Shown: in pieces, positions 26,396 to 36,654 of the stretch
Layout of the letters: every line of letters starts with the position of its first letter
Position numbering within the stretch: the stretch's first letter is position 1
Assembly (NCBI GenBank): GCA_963811905.1
Contig: CAWETK010000024.1
Coordinates: 1-64,000 of the forward strand
From: DATFVA01 sp963811905
GTDB lineage: Bacteria > Bacteroidota > Ignavibacteria > Ignavibacteriales > Ignavibacteriaceae
Length of the DNA: 64,000 bases
Direction of reading: 5' to 3'
The notes under the pieces: generated by a model
What the model saw: the letters and a program-made list of their open reading frames with translations, nothing else
What the model was told of the DNA's origin: nothing
Databases searched by the model: none
Program-made: the position numbers and the translations under genes

Positions 26396-27161
26396 ATTTT
26401 CCTCCTTATTGAATGTATAAACTGATTATTATAGCGGATTACCTTGTCCTGTTATTAACGCCGGATTACTACTAAGATGATATAGATTTGAAAAAATGCT
26501 GATGAACCGGCAAAATTTATGTCTTTCATAAACCGGTTTATGCGAGGGGTATTCATATTTTCTCCCTGTCATATACTGAAGAAATGATAAAAAGAATAAT
26601 AGCTTAAATTACGTGAACATTGCACCCGTTACAGAGAACCGCATAAACGCTTAAAGAGGGAAGGGAGTTTCAGAAGTGCTGGTAATAGATTATCTGATTT
26701 TCGCCCTTCCTCAGGGTGAGGACTTTAGTATCAGTTCAACATAGACTAATATTTGATGAATACCAAGTAAAATATTGCCTGACAGCAAATAATTGCGCAG
26801 GGGAAACTATACGTGTCTCCTGAGGTCTTAGGACCGGATAACCCGCAGCATAACTCTTCACAAAAAATAGGTAAGTCAGGGGGGGTAGATACTCTTCTGG
26901 AATCTCTGAATTTATCCGGATTCGGCAGATTACATTAATGGATCATCTACTTGGATTCCAAATCAGGGTATCATATTTGTTTACGGTCAGCGTATCGGGA
27001 AACCCTAACGCTCGCAAAATATACTGGCAAATAATTTCGCACCGGACGGTTAGAGTTATTACTATGATGACCTTGAGAAAATACATACCCGGACAAGTTC
27101 CGTGATATTTATAGCGGGATTTGCTCTACCACTCCCTTGTTAAACCTGCATAATTCTGGCC
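26396..27161. other. Long spacer without a recognisable gene
   Basis: About 770 bp between the OmpA-like gene and a 151-bp mobile-type element. No reading frame of useful length or recognised protein is present. Stretches near 26870-27130 translate into broken fragments (for example 'TWIPNQGIIFVYGQRIGKP'), so a decayed gene is possible. I cannot name its family. Confidence 0.4.
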
Positions 27162-27312
27162 TGACATTTTGTCAAATGTACATATTTTCAACAGGTGAAA
27201 ATTGCGTATTTTGGCCATTTTAGCAGTGTCTCATTTTGAGGCCTCCCGGCCTTTAAAAGGCCTCCTTCAGGCCTCAAAATACGGTGTAAATTATAGCACT
27301 GACAATTTGTCA
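27162..27312 (+). mobile_element. 151-bp palindrome-bounded element, copy 1 (MITE/REPIN-like)
   Basis: Begins with TGACATTTTGTCA and ends with TGACAATTTGTCA, both near-perfect palindromes. Inside are nested inverted repeats: ATTTTGAGGCC/GGCCTCAAAAT arms around the central GGCCTTTAAAAGGCC (27248-27262). An inverted copy of exactly the same length lies at 42559-42709; over the 64-bp core I count six differences. It has no coding capacity. It is probably a non-autonomous mobile element or a structured extragenic repeat. Confidence 0.78.
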
Positions 27313-27442
27313 GTTTGTTGAAATTCTCACCACTTAAAATCCACGTAAATTTTTAATGATAGACATCATTTGAACCCCTGGTTTTTTTTACTGAATTTAA
27401 AAAGAAATCCCCGAAAATAATGTTTTATCCTCGGGGTTATAG

Positions 27443-27515
27443 AGCTGGTGATGGGACTCGAACCCGCAACCTATTGATTACAAATCAATTGCTCTACCAA
27501 TTGAGCTACACCAGC
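27443..27515 (-). tRNA. tRNA-Thr (anticodon UGU)
   Basis: A 73-base cloverleaf on the minus strand: acceptor GCTGGTG/CACCAGC, D-arm 'TAGCTCAATTGGTAGAGC', anticodon stem ATTGA/TCAAT with loop TTTGTAA (anticodon TGT, Thr), and T-loop TTCGAGT. The T-stem GCGGG/CCCAT contains a C-A mismatch and a G-T pair. CCA is not encoded. A palindromic element lies 130 bp downstream. Confidence 0.95.
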
Positions 27516-27746
27516 AGGAGATAGTTGATGTATGATGGAAGTTGTTTGATGTTCAGCATCATACACGTTCATTTAAGAGTTCCAAAACTAATATAATTTC
27601 GTTTTCTATGCAACAGTATTCAGGCCGTTCTTTTTCAGGATGATTCACCATATCTTTGTTATACCAGGCGGAAAATCTTTCCAATCACTAATCTTCAGAG
27701 AATAACAAATATTCTTTACAGTTTCTCTAAAACAATCATTATTTCT

Positions 27747-28601
27747 TTAACCTCCTGTAGCAAATCCGGGGTAAAGAGTCATTCCACCGTCAATATAGAT
27801 GCTGGTACCATTTATATAATCTGCCTGATCTGATGCCAGCCATACAGCAGCTCTGCCTATATCTTCAACTTCGCCGATTCTTCCATATGGGATTAATTTC
27901 ATTAATTCATTATAAGCCTCCGGAGTTTCCCAAACCTTGGTATTAATTGGAGTTCTAATTGCTCCCGGGGCAATACTGTTTACCCTGATTCTAAAGGGTG
28001 CAACTTCCTGGGCTATACTTTTCATCAGCATCATAATTCCCCCCTTCGAAGCAGCATAATTTGCATGTCCGGCCCACGGAATAATCTCATGTACTGAGCT
28101 GATATGAATTATCTTACCTGCAGCTACTGAAATTTCTTTTCTAACACCTCTTCTCTTAAATTCTTTCACTGCTTCACGTGCGCATAAAAATTGCCCGGTA
28201 AGATTAACACCAATTACTTTATTCCATTGAGTTAATGTCATTGCATCAAAGGGGGCATCCTGTTGTAGTCCTGCATTATTGATTAGTATATCGATTGTCC
28301 CAAATTCATTTACTGCACTATCAAACATCGAGACAACTTCATCCTCATTACTCACATCAGCTTTATAAGCAAAAGAATTGACTCCCATTTTTTTTAGACC
28401 TTCAGTAAGCTCCATTGCTGAGTCTTCATTAGAAATATAGTTTACAACGACGTCAGCTCCCGCTTTCGCTAACGCAAGTGCAATACCTTTTCCTATTCCG
28501 GAATTTCCGCCGGTAACAAGTGCTTTTTGTCCCTGTAATAATTTTGGAACATCAATTAAGGGTAATTGAACTTCAGGTAAATTTTTGATTTCATTTGACA
28601 T
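27747..28601 (-). CDS. SDR-family NAD(P)-dependent oxidoreductase (glucose 1-dehydrogenase-like)
   Basis: A 284-residue short-chain dehydrogenase. 'ALVTGGNSGIGKGIALALAKAGADVVVNY' (read in blocks) is the nucleotide-binding start, 'INNAGLQ' the NNAG motif, and 'YAASKGG' the catalytic Tyr-x3-Lys, with Ser upstream in 'IHISSVHE'. The ATG at 28601, preceded by AAAGGTGAAAC, is preferred over an upstream start at 28664 that would run into the glucosidase gene. The family includes sugar and polyol dehydrogenases. It follows the GH63-like gene by 17 bp, so its substrate may be a sugar released by that enzyme. Confidence 0.9.
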   Translation of the reverse strand: MSNEIKNLPEVQLPLIDVPKLLQGQKALVTGGNSGIGKGIALALAKAGADVVVNYISNEDSAMELTEGLKKMGVNSFAYKADVSNEDEVVSMFDSAVNEFGTIDILINNAGLQQDAPFDAMTLTQWNKVIGVNLTGQFLCAREAVKEFKRRGVRKEISVAAGKIIHISSVHEIIPWAGHANYAASKGGIMMLMKSIAQEVAPFRIRVNSIAPGAIRTPINTKVWETPEAYNELMKLIPYGRIGEVEDIGRAAVWLASDQADYINGTSIYIDGGMTLYPGFATGG

Positions 28602-28618
28602 TAGTTTCACCTTTAAAA

Positions 28619-31243
28619 TTATTTGTTTTTTGGCTGCAGCAGCTTTGCAATCAATCCAGTCCACCCGGTTTGATGAGAAGCTCCGAGCCCTCTTCCCTCA
28701 TCTCCATGGAAATATTCATAAAATAAAATATAATCTTTGAAGTGAGGATCGGTTTGAAATTTATTATAATTCCCAAAGACCGGACGCTGACCTTCTTTGT
28801 TTCTGATATAGATTTTTTTCAACCTGTTTGTAAGTTCAACCGAAATCTCTTTAAGCGTGTGATATTTTCCGGAACCTGTTGGATATTCAACCTTGAAATC
28901 ATCGCCGTAATAATGATGAAACCTTTGAAGAGATTCTATTATTAAAAAATTCATCGGGAACCAGATCGGTCCGCGCCAGTTTGAATTGCCGCCGAATAAA
29001 CCTGTCTCGGATTCAGCCGGTTCATAATTTATTATAAAAGTACTGCCGTCACCCTTAAAAACATATGGATTGTTTTGATGGAACTTCGATAATGCCCGGA
29101 CTCCATATTCTGAGAGGAATTCCGATTCATCAAGCATTCTCTTTAAAATTCTTTTCAAGCGATGGCCGCGTAATAACGAGAATAATCTTCTCTCTCCCTT
29201 TCCCTTTACATCCCATCTTGAAACAAGATTTGAAAGATCCGGTCTGTAGTTTAAAAACCAATCCATTCTCCCGGCAAACTGAGGGCACTCTTCAATAATA
29301 TCAGGCTCAATTACTTCAACAGCAAACATCGGGATAAGACCTACCATCGAATGGATCTTTAGTCTTTCAGAGCCATTTAACGTATTAAGTACATCGTAAT
29401 AGAATTCGTCATCTTCGTCCCATAGGTTCATTCCTTTACCCCCGATATTTGTCATAGCTCCTGCTATATATAAAAAGTGCTCTAAAAACTTTGTTGCTAA
29501 ATTCTGGTAAACAGGATTCTCCTTTGATAGTTCTAATGAAATTCTCAGCATATTCAGGCAGAACATTGCCATCCATGCAGTTCCATCTGCCTGCTCAAGA
29601 TATTCGCCAGGTTTCAATCCCTCACTACGGTCAAAAACGCCGATATTATCTAATCCCAGGAAACCGCCCTGGAAAATATTTCTGTCATCTTTATCTTTTC
29701 TGTTTACCCACCATGTAAAATTCAAAAGCATCTTATGGAAAACTGATTCAAGAAACGGTATATCTCCATTTCCATCATTATTTTTTTTGTCAATCTTATA
29801 AACACGCCATGCAGCCCAGGCGTGTACCGGCGGATTAACATCTGAAAAGTTCCATTCGTAAGCGGGCAGCTGACCGTTAGGGTGCATATACCATTCACGG
29901 GTCAGAAGCACCAGCTGTTTTTTAGCAAAATCTGAATCAATCATTGCCAGTGGGATACAGTGAAATGCTAAATCCCATGCGGCATACCACGGGTATTCCC
30001 ATTTATCCGGCATCGAAATAATATCTGAATTGGTTAAATGAAACCAAGTACTGTTTCTTCCCTTAAGCCTTTCTTCAGGAGGGGCAGGCTGTTTTGGATC
30101 TCCTTTTAACCATTGCGGGATATCGTAAAAATAAAATTGCTTATTCCACAGCATTCCGGCAAATGCTTGTCTTTGTATATTTCTTTCATCTTCATTTTCA
30201 ATATTATGCTGGATCTCTGAGTAAAATTGATCTGCATCCTTAATTCTACTTTCAAATATTTTATCGAAATCATCGAAGGCATTTTTAAGAGGTGAATTTG
30301 TTAATCTTAGTCTGATAGTTTCGGGTTGTTCATTTAATACAGCAATTTTATAATTTGCTGCTGCTTTTGTCCCGTATTTCTGCGGATTAATTGCATCTCT
30401 TTTATTATCAGCTACATAATCATTTATTCCATCTTTGAAGTATCCTATTGGGTTAGCAATCCCGTATAATTTTCTTATGTTGGTTTCATTATCACAGAAA
30501 AGAAAATCGCAGCTATTTTCACTATAAAGATTATAATCGCCTAAAAGTTTATGTTGTGCAAGAATAACGTTCTGGTCAGCAACAGATATTTTGGGTTTAT
30601 AATCGTCATAACCCCAGGCCCACGTATTGCGGAACCATATTTGAGGTATAATATTTATTTCAGCTTTATGTTTCCCTCTATTATGTACTGTTATCCTGAT
30701 TAAAATATCTTCGGTTTCGTTTTTACAATATTCAATAAAAATATCAAAGTATTTATCTTCGTCAAAAATACCTGTATCGGCCAGCTCATATTCCGGATCT
30801 AATCTTCCTTTCTTTTTATTTTCATCTACTATATTATTGTAAGGATATTCATTTTGAGGGTATTTATAGAGCATTTTCATATAAGAATGAACAGGTGTAT
30901 TATCGAGATAATAATAGTATTCCTTAACGTCCTCACCATGATTTCCTTCCTTACCAGACAATCCAAAATACCTCTCTTTTAGTATCGGATCTTTTCCGTT
31001 CCAAAAACTTAATGCAAAACAAAGAATTTGTTTGTCATCACTAATACCGCCGATCCCTTCCTCCCCCCATCTATAAGCTTTACTTCGTGCAGCATCGTGT
31101 GTAACATACTCCCAGGCATCTCCATTCTGGCTGTAATCTTCGCGAACAGTTCCCCATTGTCGGTCTGTTAAATACGGACCCCATTTTTTCCAGCCGTTCT
31201 TCACTGAAGAATTATTTATCCTTAGTCTTTCTTCTGAACTCAT
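28619..31243 (-). CDS. GH63-like glucosidase (MGH1-type fold)
   Basis: An 874-residue protein without a signal peptide. The N-terminal ~330 residues form a beta-sandwich-like domain ('WGTVREDYSQNGDAWEYVTHDAARSKAYRWGE' in blocks); the rest is an (alpha/alpha)6 barrel with 'KWEYPWYAAWDLAFHCIPLA', 'NPPVHAWAAWRVY', 'DRSEGLKPGEYLEQADGTAWMAMF' and 'GGNSNWRGPIWFPMN' (read in blocks). This pattern fits the GH63/mannosylglycerate-hydrolase-like family, using Asp and Glu in these segments. It probably cleaves alpha-glucosides or glycosylated compatible solutes in the cytoplasm. It is followed by an SDR oxidoreductase. Confidence 0.88.
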   Translation of the reverse strand: MSSEERLRINNSSVKNGWKKWGPYLTDRQWGTVREDYSQNGDAWEYVTHDAARSKAYRWGEEGIGGISDDKQILCFALSFWNGKDPILKERYFGLSGKEGNHGEDVKEYYYYLDNTPVHSYMKMLYKYPQNEYPYNNIVDENKKKGRLDPEYELADTGIFDEDKYFDIFIEYCKNETEDILIRITVHNRGKHKAEINIIPQIWFRNTWAWGYDDYKPKISVADQNVILAQHKLLGDYNLYSENSCDFLFCDNETNIRKLYGIANPIGYFKDGINDYVADNKRDAINPQKYGTKAAANYKIAVLNEQPETIRLRLTNSPLKNAFDDFDKIFESRIKDADQFYSEIQHNIENEDERNIQRQAFAGMLWNKQFYFYDIPQWLKGDPKQPAPPEERLKGRNSTWFHLTNSDIISMPDKWEYPWYAAWDLAFHCIPLAMIDSDFAKKQLVLLTREWYMHPNGQLPAYEWNFSDVNPPVHAWAAWRVYKIDKKNNDGNGDIPFLESVFHKMLLNFTWWVNRKDKDDRNIFQGGFLGLDNIGVFDRSEGLKPGEYLEQADGTAWMAMFCLNMLRISLELSKENPVYQNLATKFLEHFLYIAGAMTNIGGKGMNLWDEDDEFYYDVLNTLNGSERLKIHSMVGLIPMFAVEVIEPDIIEECPQFAGRMDWFLNYRPDLSNLVSRWDVKGKGERRLFSLLRGHRLKRILKRMLDESEFLSEYGVRALSKFHQNNPYVFKGDGSTFIINYEPAESETGLFGGNSNWRGPIWFPMNFLIIESLQRFHHYYGDDFKVEYPTGSGKYHTLKEISVELTNRLKKIYIRNKEGQRPVFGNYNKFQTDPHFKDYILFYEYFHGDEGRGLGASHQTGWTGLIAKLLQPKNK

Positions 31244-31680
31244 GATAAAACTATTTTATAATGAATACCATTTTAGTAATATATCATTTTTTTGTTTCCT
31301 TTATTGTATTGAGTGTCTCCCATTATTAATTATTCCTGGGCAGTGTTTCGGCTGGTTTTTCATTTAATCTGTGCTCATTATTTCCCTTCATTGTAAATCC
31401 GGTTATTTAATTTGTACAACAGGAATATTTTATTATAAAATTTTTCCCGGAAGTTACATTTTCGACCTGAACATATTTTAGTGAAAAGCAGCCAGTGAAA
31501 AACAAGAAGGGAAGTTGAAATGCTTGCTTCTGTTTAATAATAATTGCTATTTTAAGGCTAATAATTCTGGTTCTTTGTCAGTGCGACTTTTTCACAGATC
31601 AGGTTAATACGGGGAACTATTCAAAGCCTCTACCTATATTAAAGCTGAACCGGTTACTGCAAATTTTTTAGGAGAGTCCG
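31244..31680. other. Intergenic region
   Basis: 437 bp between divergent genes with no gene, RNA or repeat that I can recognise. It holds the divergent promoters for the glucosidase and the M16 peptidase. Confidence 0.5.
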
Positions 31681-34481
31681 ATGAAAAAATTAGCGGGAAT
31701 TACTTTCGTCCTTTTATTCTTTTTCACATCTTTTATCCTCCCACAGGATCAGCCGCTTCCAGTTGATAAGGATGTCGTTACAGGCACACTTGATAACGGG
31801 ATAAAATATTATATCCAGAAAAATCAGAAGCCGGAGAAAAGAGCTGAGCTGCGCCTTTTTGTGAATGCGGGCTCTGTGCTTGAGGATGATAACCAGCTGC
31901 GGATTAGCTCACCTGGTTGAACATATGGCGTTTAACGGGACAAAGAACTTCAAGAAGCAGGAACTTGTAGATTATCTTGAAAAACTGGGCATAAAGTTCG
32001 GTCCTGAGCTTAATGCATATACAAGTTTCGATCAGACGGTTTATATGCTTACGGTCCCTACTGATACTGCCGGCATTCTGGAAAAAGGGTTTGCGGTGCT
32101 TGAGGACTGGGCGCACAACCTTTCTTTTGATCCGGATGAGATCGATAAGGAGAGAGGAGTGGTTATTGAAGAATGGAGACTCGGCCGCGGAGCGGAGATG
32201 CGTATGCTCGATAAACAGCTCCCGGTGCTTTTTAAGAATTCAAAGTATGCCAACAGACTTACGATAGGTAAAAAAGAAATAATAGAATCGGCTGATTATG
32301 AAACAATTAAAAAATTCTATCACGACTGGTACCGGCCCGACCTTATGGCTGTGGCTGCTGTTGGTGATTTTGATGTAAATGAAATTGAAGGCTTTATAAA
32401 AGAACACTTCAGTAAACTGATCCCGCCCGCCGCTGAAAGAATAAGAGAGATTCCTGATATCCCTAAACATACCGATACATATTTCGCCATTGCTTCGGAT
32501 AAGGAAGCAAGGTATACAACGGTTGCTTTTTATTATAAAAGGGATCCTGAAGTAATTAAAACTCATAATGATTATAGAAATGTAACCGCTCACAATATAT
32601 TTTACGGAATATTGAATGACAGACTCCGTGAACTCACATCATTACCCGATCCGCCTTTCGCTTATGGATATGCGGGGGGCCAGAGGTTTGTCAGGGCTGC
32701 TGATGTAAATTACCTTGTATGTATTGTCAATGAAGGCGGAATAGAAAGAGGACTTGAAGCCTTGCTTCGCGAAGCAGAAAGAATTAAACAATTTGGTATA
32801 ACTCAAACTGAACTGGATAGACAAAAAACCGCAATCTTAAGAATGGCCGAAAAAAATCTGGCAGAAAAAGATAAAACTGAATCAAGAGGAATTATCGGGG
32901 AGATGGAAAGGAATTTCCTGTACGGAGATCCTTTGCTTTCAGCTGATGATAAATTTAACCTTGCAGGACAAATTGTCCCTTCAATCACCCTCGAGGAGGT
33001 AAATAAAGTTGCCTCTGAATTGCTTAATGCTGAAAACCGTGTGGTGCTGGTTAATTCTCCCGAAAAAGAAGGACTTAGAATTTCCGGCGAGCAGGAACTT
33101 GCATCTGTGATAAGTAAAGTGGATAATGAGGAACTGACAGCTTATGAGGATAAAGTTTCTTCTGAAGCCCTGGTTGAAAATCCTCCTGCACCTTCTCCTG
33201 TTATTTCATCCGTAAGCAATGCAAAGCTCGGTATTACTGAATGGTCACTTGGCAATGGGGTTAAGGTTGTATTAAAACCTACCGATTTTAAGAATGATGA
33301 GATATTGTTTACTGCTTTTAGTCCCGGCGGATCTTCACTGATACCGGATGATGATTTTATTTCTGCTGAGTACGCTTCAGGACTCGCATCGGAATCGGGA
33401 CTTGCAGGATTCAGCAGAACTGAACTGGAAAAATATCTGACAGGCAAACTGGTTAACGTTAGCCCTTATATAAGCTTTAATTATGAAGGCATTAAAGGGA
33501 GTGCGAGTCCTAAAGACATGGAAACTCTCTTCCAGCTTATATATTCCTGGTTTACCTCACCCAGGATTGATTCATCAGGGTATTCTTCTATAATGACTCA
33601 GATGAAAGCATATCTTCAGAATAAAGTTAATGATCCCGAGGCTGCATTTGACGACACAACGCAGGTTACCCTTTCTAATTATCATTTCAGATCCCGGCCG
33701 GTTACTATGGCTATGCTTGATGAGATCAATCCGCAGAAGGCATTAAGTATATTCAAAGACCGCTTCAAGGATGCAGGTGACTTTACTTTTATCTTTGCCG
33801 GAAACCTCGATACATCAGCTGCTAAGCCGATGATAGAAACATATCTTGGCGGACTCCCCGCATCGGGAAGAATAGAAAGTCCGGTTGATCTTAAATATAA
33901 AAATGTAAGGGGGAAAATATCTAAAGAAGTAAGAAAGGGAATAGAACCTAAAAGCTCTGTGAAGGTTACTTATGTGGGAGATATGGATTTCAGCAGAAAG
34001 AACGAATATTTTATGCAGTCGCTCGTGGATGTGCTGAACATAAAACTGAGAGAGGCAATCAGGGAGGATAAAAGCGGAACATACGGCGTAGGGATCATTC
34101 AAACAGATATACAGGTTCCCGCAGAGTCATTACGATATTAACTTTGAATTCGGATGCAGTCCCGATAGGGTCGATGAGCTTACGAAAACTTTCTATAGCG
34201 TACTGGATTCGATAAAAACATTCGGCCCGGATGAAACTGTAATGACCAAAGTTAAGGAAACACAAAAAAGACAGCTGGAAATAAGATCGAAGCAGAACGG
34301 ATTCTGGATTGGAATGTTGTCTGATTATCTTCAGAACAATGATGATCCGGAAGTAATGCTGAATTATACCCAATGGATTGATGAAATCACATCAGATGAT
34401 ATTAAGGAATCTGCAAATCAGTACATTGGAAAAGATGTGGTGAAGGTCGTTCTCTATCCTGCGGATAATAAGGGGAGCTAA
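31681..34481 (+). pseudogene. M16 (insulinase/PqqL-type) zinc peptidase with two single-base insertions
   Basis: The full gene would encode a ~930-residue exported M16 peptidase: a signal peptide 'MKKLAGITFVLLFFFTSFILPQ', M16 start 'VTGTLDNGIKYYIQKNQKPEKRAELRLFVNAGSVLED' (read in blocks), and the zinc motif HLVEH with the downstream Glu in 'IEEWRLGRGAEM'. Two extra bases break it. An extra C at about 31900 separates 'EDDNQL' from 'GLAHLVEH'. An extra T at about 34127 separates 'IQVPAE' from 'HYDINFEFG'. All three fragments are otherwise intact and well conserved. It may be a recent pseudogene or carry sequencing errors. Confidence 0.85.
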
Positions 34482-34899
34482 TTAAGGAGAAGATAAGAAG
34501 AGAGAGGATACGCCGCTTCTTCAGGATACTTGTATTGAAACATGTACGTAGCTCGGTTCTCTGAACTGAGTAAAAAAAGAATAATATCAGATTCAGAATT
34601 ATGATTACATCTCTCAGTCCCTCTCATCCTACCCCTGTAGAATAATTTTACAACTCCTCTTAATTCTAATCGCCGCTCATCCGATTTACCCCTAATAATG
34701 CGCATAAATTCTTATACTGTTGAGAGATCAGTTCAATTTTAACTAAATTTACATTCGAAAAATGAAATAACTTAAAATGAATTGGAGAATTAGTGGATTA
34801 CCATTTTATGCGAATTAATTAAGCAATTACTAATTCGCTAATTAATCCGCATCCGCTCAATTCACAAAATTTGCCTAATAACTTGAACTTGAACTCTTT
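34482..34899. other. Intergenic region with short repeats
   Basis: 418 bp without a gene. It holds a hairpin at about 34552-34570 (CTCGGTT/AACTGAG) whose sequence resembles 39834-39852. A stretch at about 34780-34870 is rich in 'GAATTA/CTAATTCGC' elements, also seen near 55740-55800 and 60560-60610. Confidence 0.5.
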
Positions 34900-35832
34900 A
34901 TGCCTATAATCGAAACAAAAGACCTGACCAAGTATTATTCCTCCCGTTCTCAAAAAGTTCTGGCTTTGTCCGGCTTTGATCTTACTCTTGAGCAGGGGAC
35001 AATCTTCGGTCTGCTTGGCCCCAACGGTGCAGGGAAGACTACTCTGATCAAGATTCTGCTCTCTATAACTTTCCCAACTTCGGGACAGGCTTACGTCCTG
35101 GGTCACGATCTTTCCGATTTTACTATAAAGAAAAAAATCGGTTACCTTCCCGAGAACCATCGGTATCCCGGTTACCTGACAGGCGGCGAAGTGCTTAAGT
35201 TTTTCGGCAGACTCAGCGGTCTTGATGGTGCGGAACTTGACAAAAAAATAGATGAGCTCCTCGAAATGATGAAGCTTTCGAAATGGAAAAAGGCAAAGGT
35301 TAAAACTTATTCAAAAGGTATGATGCAGAGACTGGGGCTTGCGCAGGCGATGATAAATGATCCGGAACTTATTTTCCTCGATGAACCCACTGACGGCGTT
35401 GATCCTATAGGCAGGAAAGAAATAAGGGATATCCTGCTTGAACTTAAAGCTCGTTCAAAAACCATCTTTCTTAATTCCCATCTATTATCAGAAGTAGAGC
35501 TTATAACCGACCGTGTTGCCATACTTAATAAAGGTACGCTCCTCAGGGAGGGAACAGTACAGGAACTTACTGAAAAGAAGGAGGAATACCGCTTAAGTGT
35601 TGAACCTTTCGATCCGTCGTTCACTATGCCTGAATCTTATAATGGAGTTACTATCCATCCTGTTAAAGATGCATTCAATGTAAAAGCTTCCGATACTGCA
35701 CAGCTTAACCGGTTCATAGATTACTTGCGGCAGAATAATATTTTAATTACCGGAATCGTTAAGGAAAAAAGCACGCTTGAAGATATGTTCATATCATTGA
35801 TCGAGCAGGCGGAAAAGGGGTCGCCGTCATGA
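34900..35832 (+). CDS. ABC transporter ATP-binding protein
   Basis: A 310-residue ATPase. Walker A 'GPNGAGKTT' lies near 39-47, Q-loop in 'IGYLPENHRYPG', signature 'YSKGMMQRLGLAQAM' and Walker B 'LIFLDEPTDGVDP', with the switch His in 'NSHLLSE'. The last ~90 residues are the DUF4162-like extension of CcmA/NatA-type exporters. It overlaps the permease by 4 nt (ATGA). It probably energises export or membrane insertion of an unknown substrate. Confidence 0.93.
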   Translation: MPIIETKDLTKYYSSRSQKVLALSGFDLTLEQGTIFGLLGPNGAGKTTLIKILLSITFPTSGQAYVLGHDLSDFTIKKKIGYLPENHRYPGYLTGGEVLKFFGRLSGLDGAELDKKIDELLEMMKLSKWKKAKVKTYSKGMMQRLGLAQAMINDPELIFLDEPTDGVDPIGRKEIRDILLELKARSKTIFLNSHLLSEVELITDRVAILNKGTLLREGTVQELTEKKEEYRLSVEPFDPSFTMPESYNGVTIHPVKDAFNVKASDTAQLNRFIDYLRQNNILITGIVKEKSTLEDMFISLIEQAEKGSPS

Positions 35833-36653
35833 GAAATATTTATTTAATGACTTTGTTTACACTTAAAGAAGCTTTGGCAAGAAAGGTATTCCTCTTCTTT
35901 ATTGGAATTTCAGCTCTTGCAATCTTGATAACCGCACTGATATTCGGCCTTGTTGACACACAATCTATTATAACCGGCATCGAAACCAAAACCGGGAATG
36001 ATTTCCTCATAAGGAACATTGTCTCAACCCTGGAAATTATGATAATATCCCCGCTGGCGGGGTTGGGACTTCTGCTTGCAATATTCTCAAGCTCCAGTTT
36101 TGTCCCGAATATGCTTGAAAAAGGAAACATCGACCTTCTGTTAAGCAAACCTGTATCGAGGCAGCAGCTTTTGTGGGGTAAGTATGCAGGGGGACTCCTT
36201 GTAGTACTCCTGAATATCGGTTTTCTTGTGATTGGGATCTGGCTTATTATTGCACTCAAGTTTTCATTCTGGGACCCGACCTTCCTCTGGTCGATCCTTA
36301 TAATCACATTTACTTTTGCTGTGCTTTACTCACTTATAGTTCTGTGCGGAGTGCTTACACGGGGATCAATGCTCGGTATGATGCTGGCCTACTTCATATT
36401 CCTGGTACTTAGTCCCATTTTAAATCTTGCCTACAGCCGCGCCGACATATTCTTTAAGAGTGATATAGTTAAAAATATTGTAAAAGGTATTTATTATTTT
36501 GTACCGAAAACATCCGAACTGATGGGAGGAACGATCTCTGACCTCGCCACGGGGAAGGGTATATCCGACTTTCAGCCTTTAATAAGCTCATTCTTATTTT
36601 TAGTTTTGATGATGATATTAAGCATAATTACTTTCAGAAAAAAAGATTTTTAG
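35829..36653 (+). CDS. ABC transporter permease (ABC-2 type, NosY-like)
   Basis: A 274-residue membrane protein with six predicted helices in the ABC-2 layout, including the conserved loop 'LLLAIFSSSSFVPNMLEKGNIDLLLSKPVSRQQLLWGKY' (read in blocks) between the second and third helices. Its start overlaps the ATPase stop. NosY, GldF and NatB proteins share this layout. Together the two make a minimal exporter, probably working with the lipoprotein encoded 1 bp downstream. Confidence 0.9.
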   Translation: MRNIYLMTLFTLKEALARKVFLFFIGISALAILITALIFGLVDTQSIITGIETKTGNDFLIRNIVSTLEIMIISPLAGLGLLLAIFSSSSFVPNMLEKGNIDLLLSKPVSRQQLLWGKYAGGLLVVLLNIGFLVIGIWLIIALKFSFWDPTFLWSILIITFTFAVLYSLIVLCGVLTRGSMLGMMLAYFIFLVLSPILNLAYSRADIFFKSDIVKNIVKGIYYFVPKTSELMGGTISDLATGKGISDFQPLISSFLFLVLMMILSIITFRKKDF

Positions 36654-36654
36654 A

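Noticed and set aside
27162..27515. Attachment site at tRNA-Thr for an integrated element
   Set aside because: No integrase gene or direct repeat of the tRNA end was seen nearby; only the 151-bp element lies close to it.
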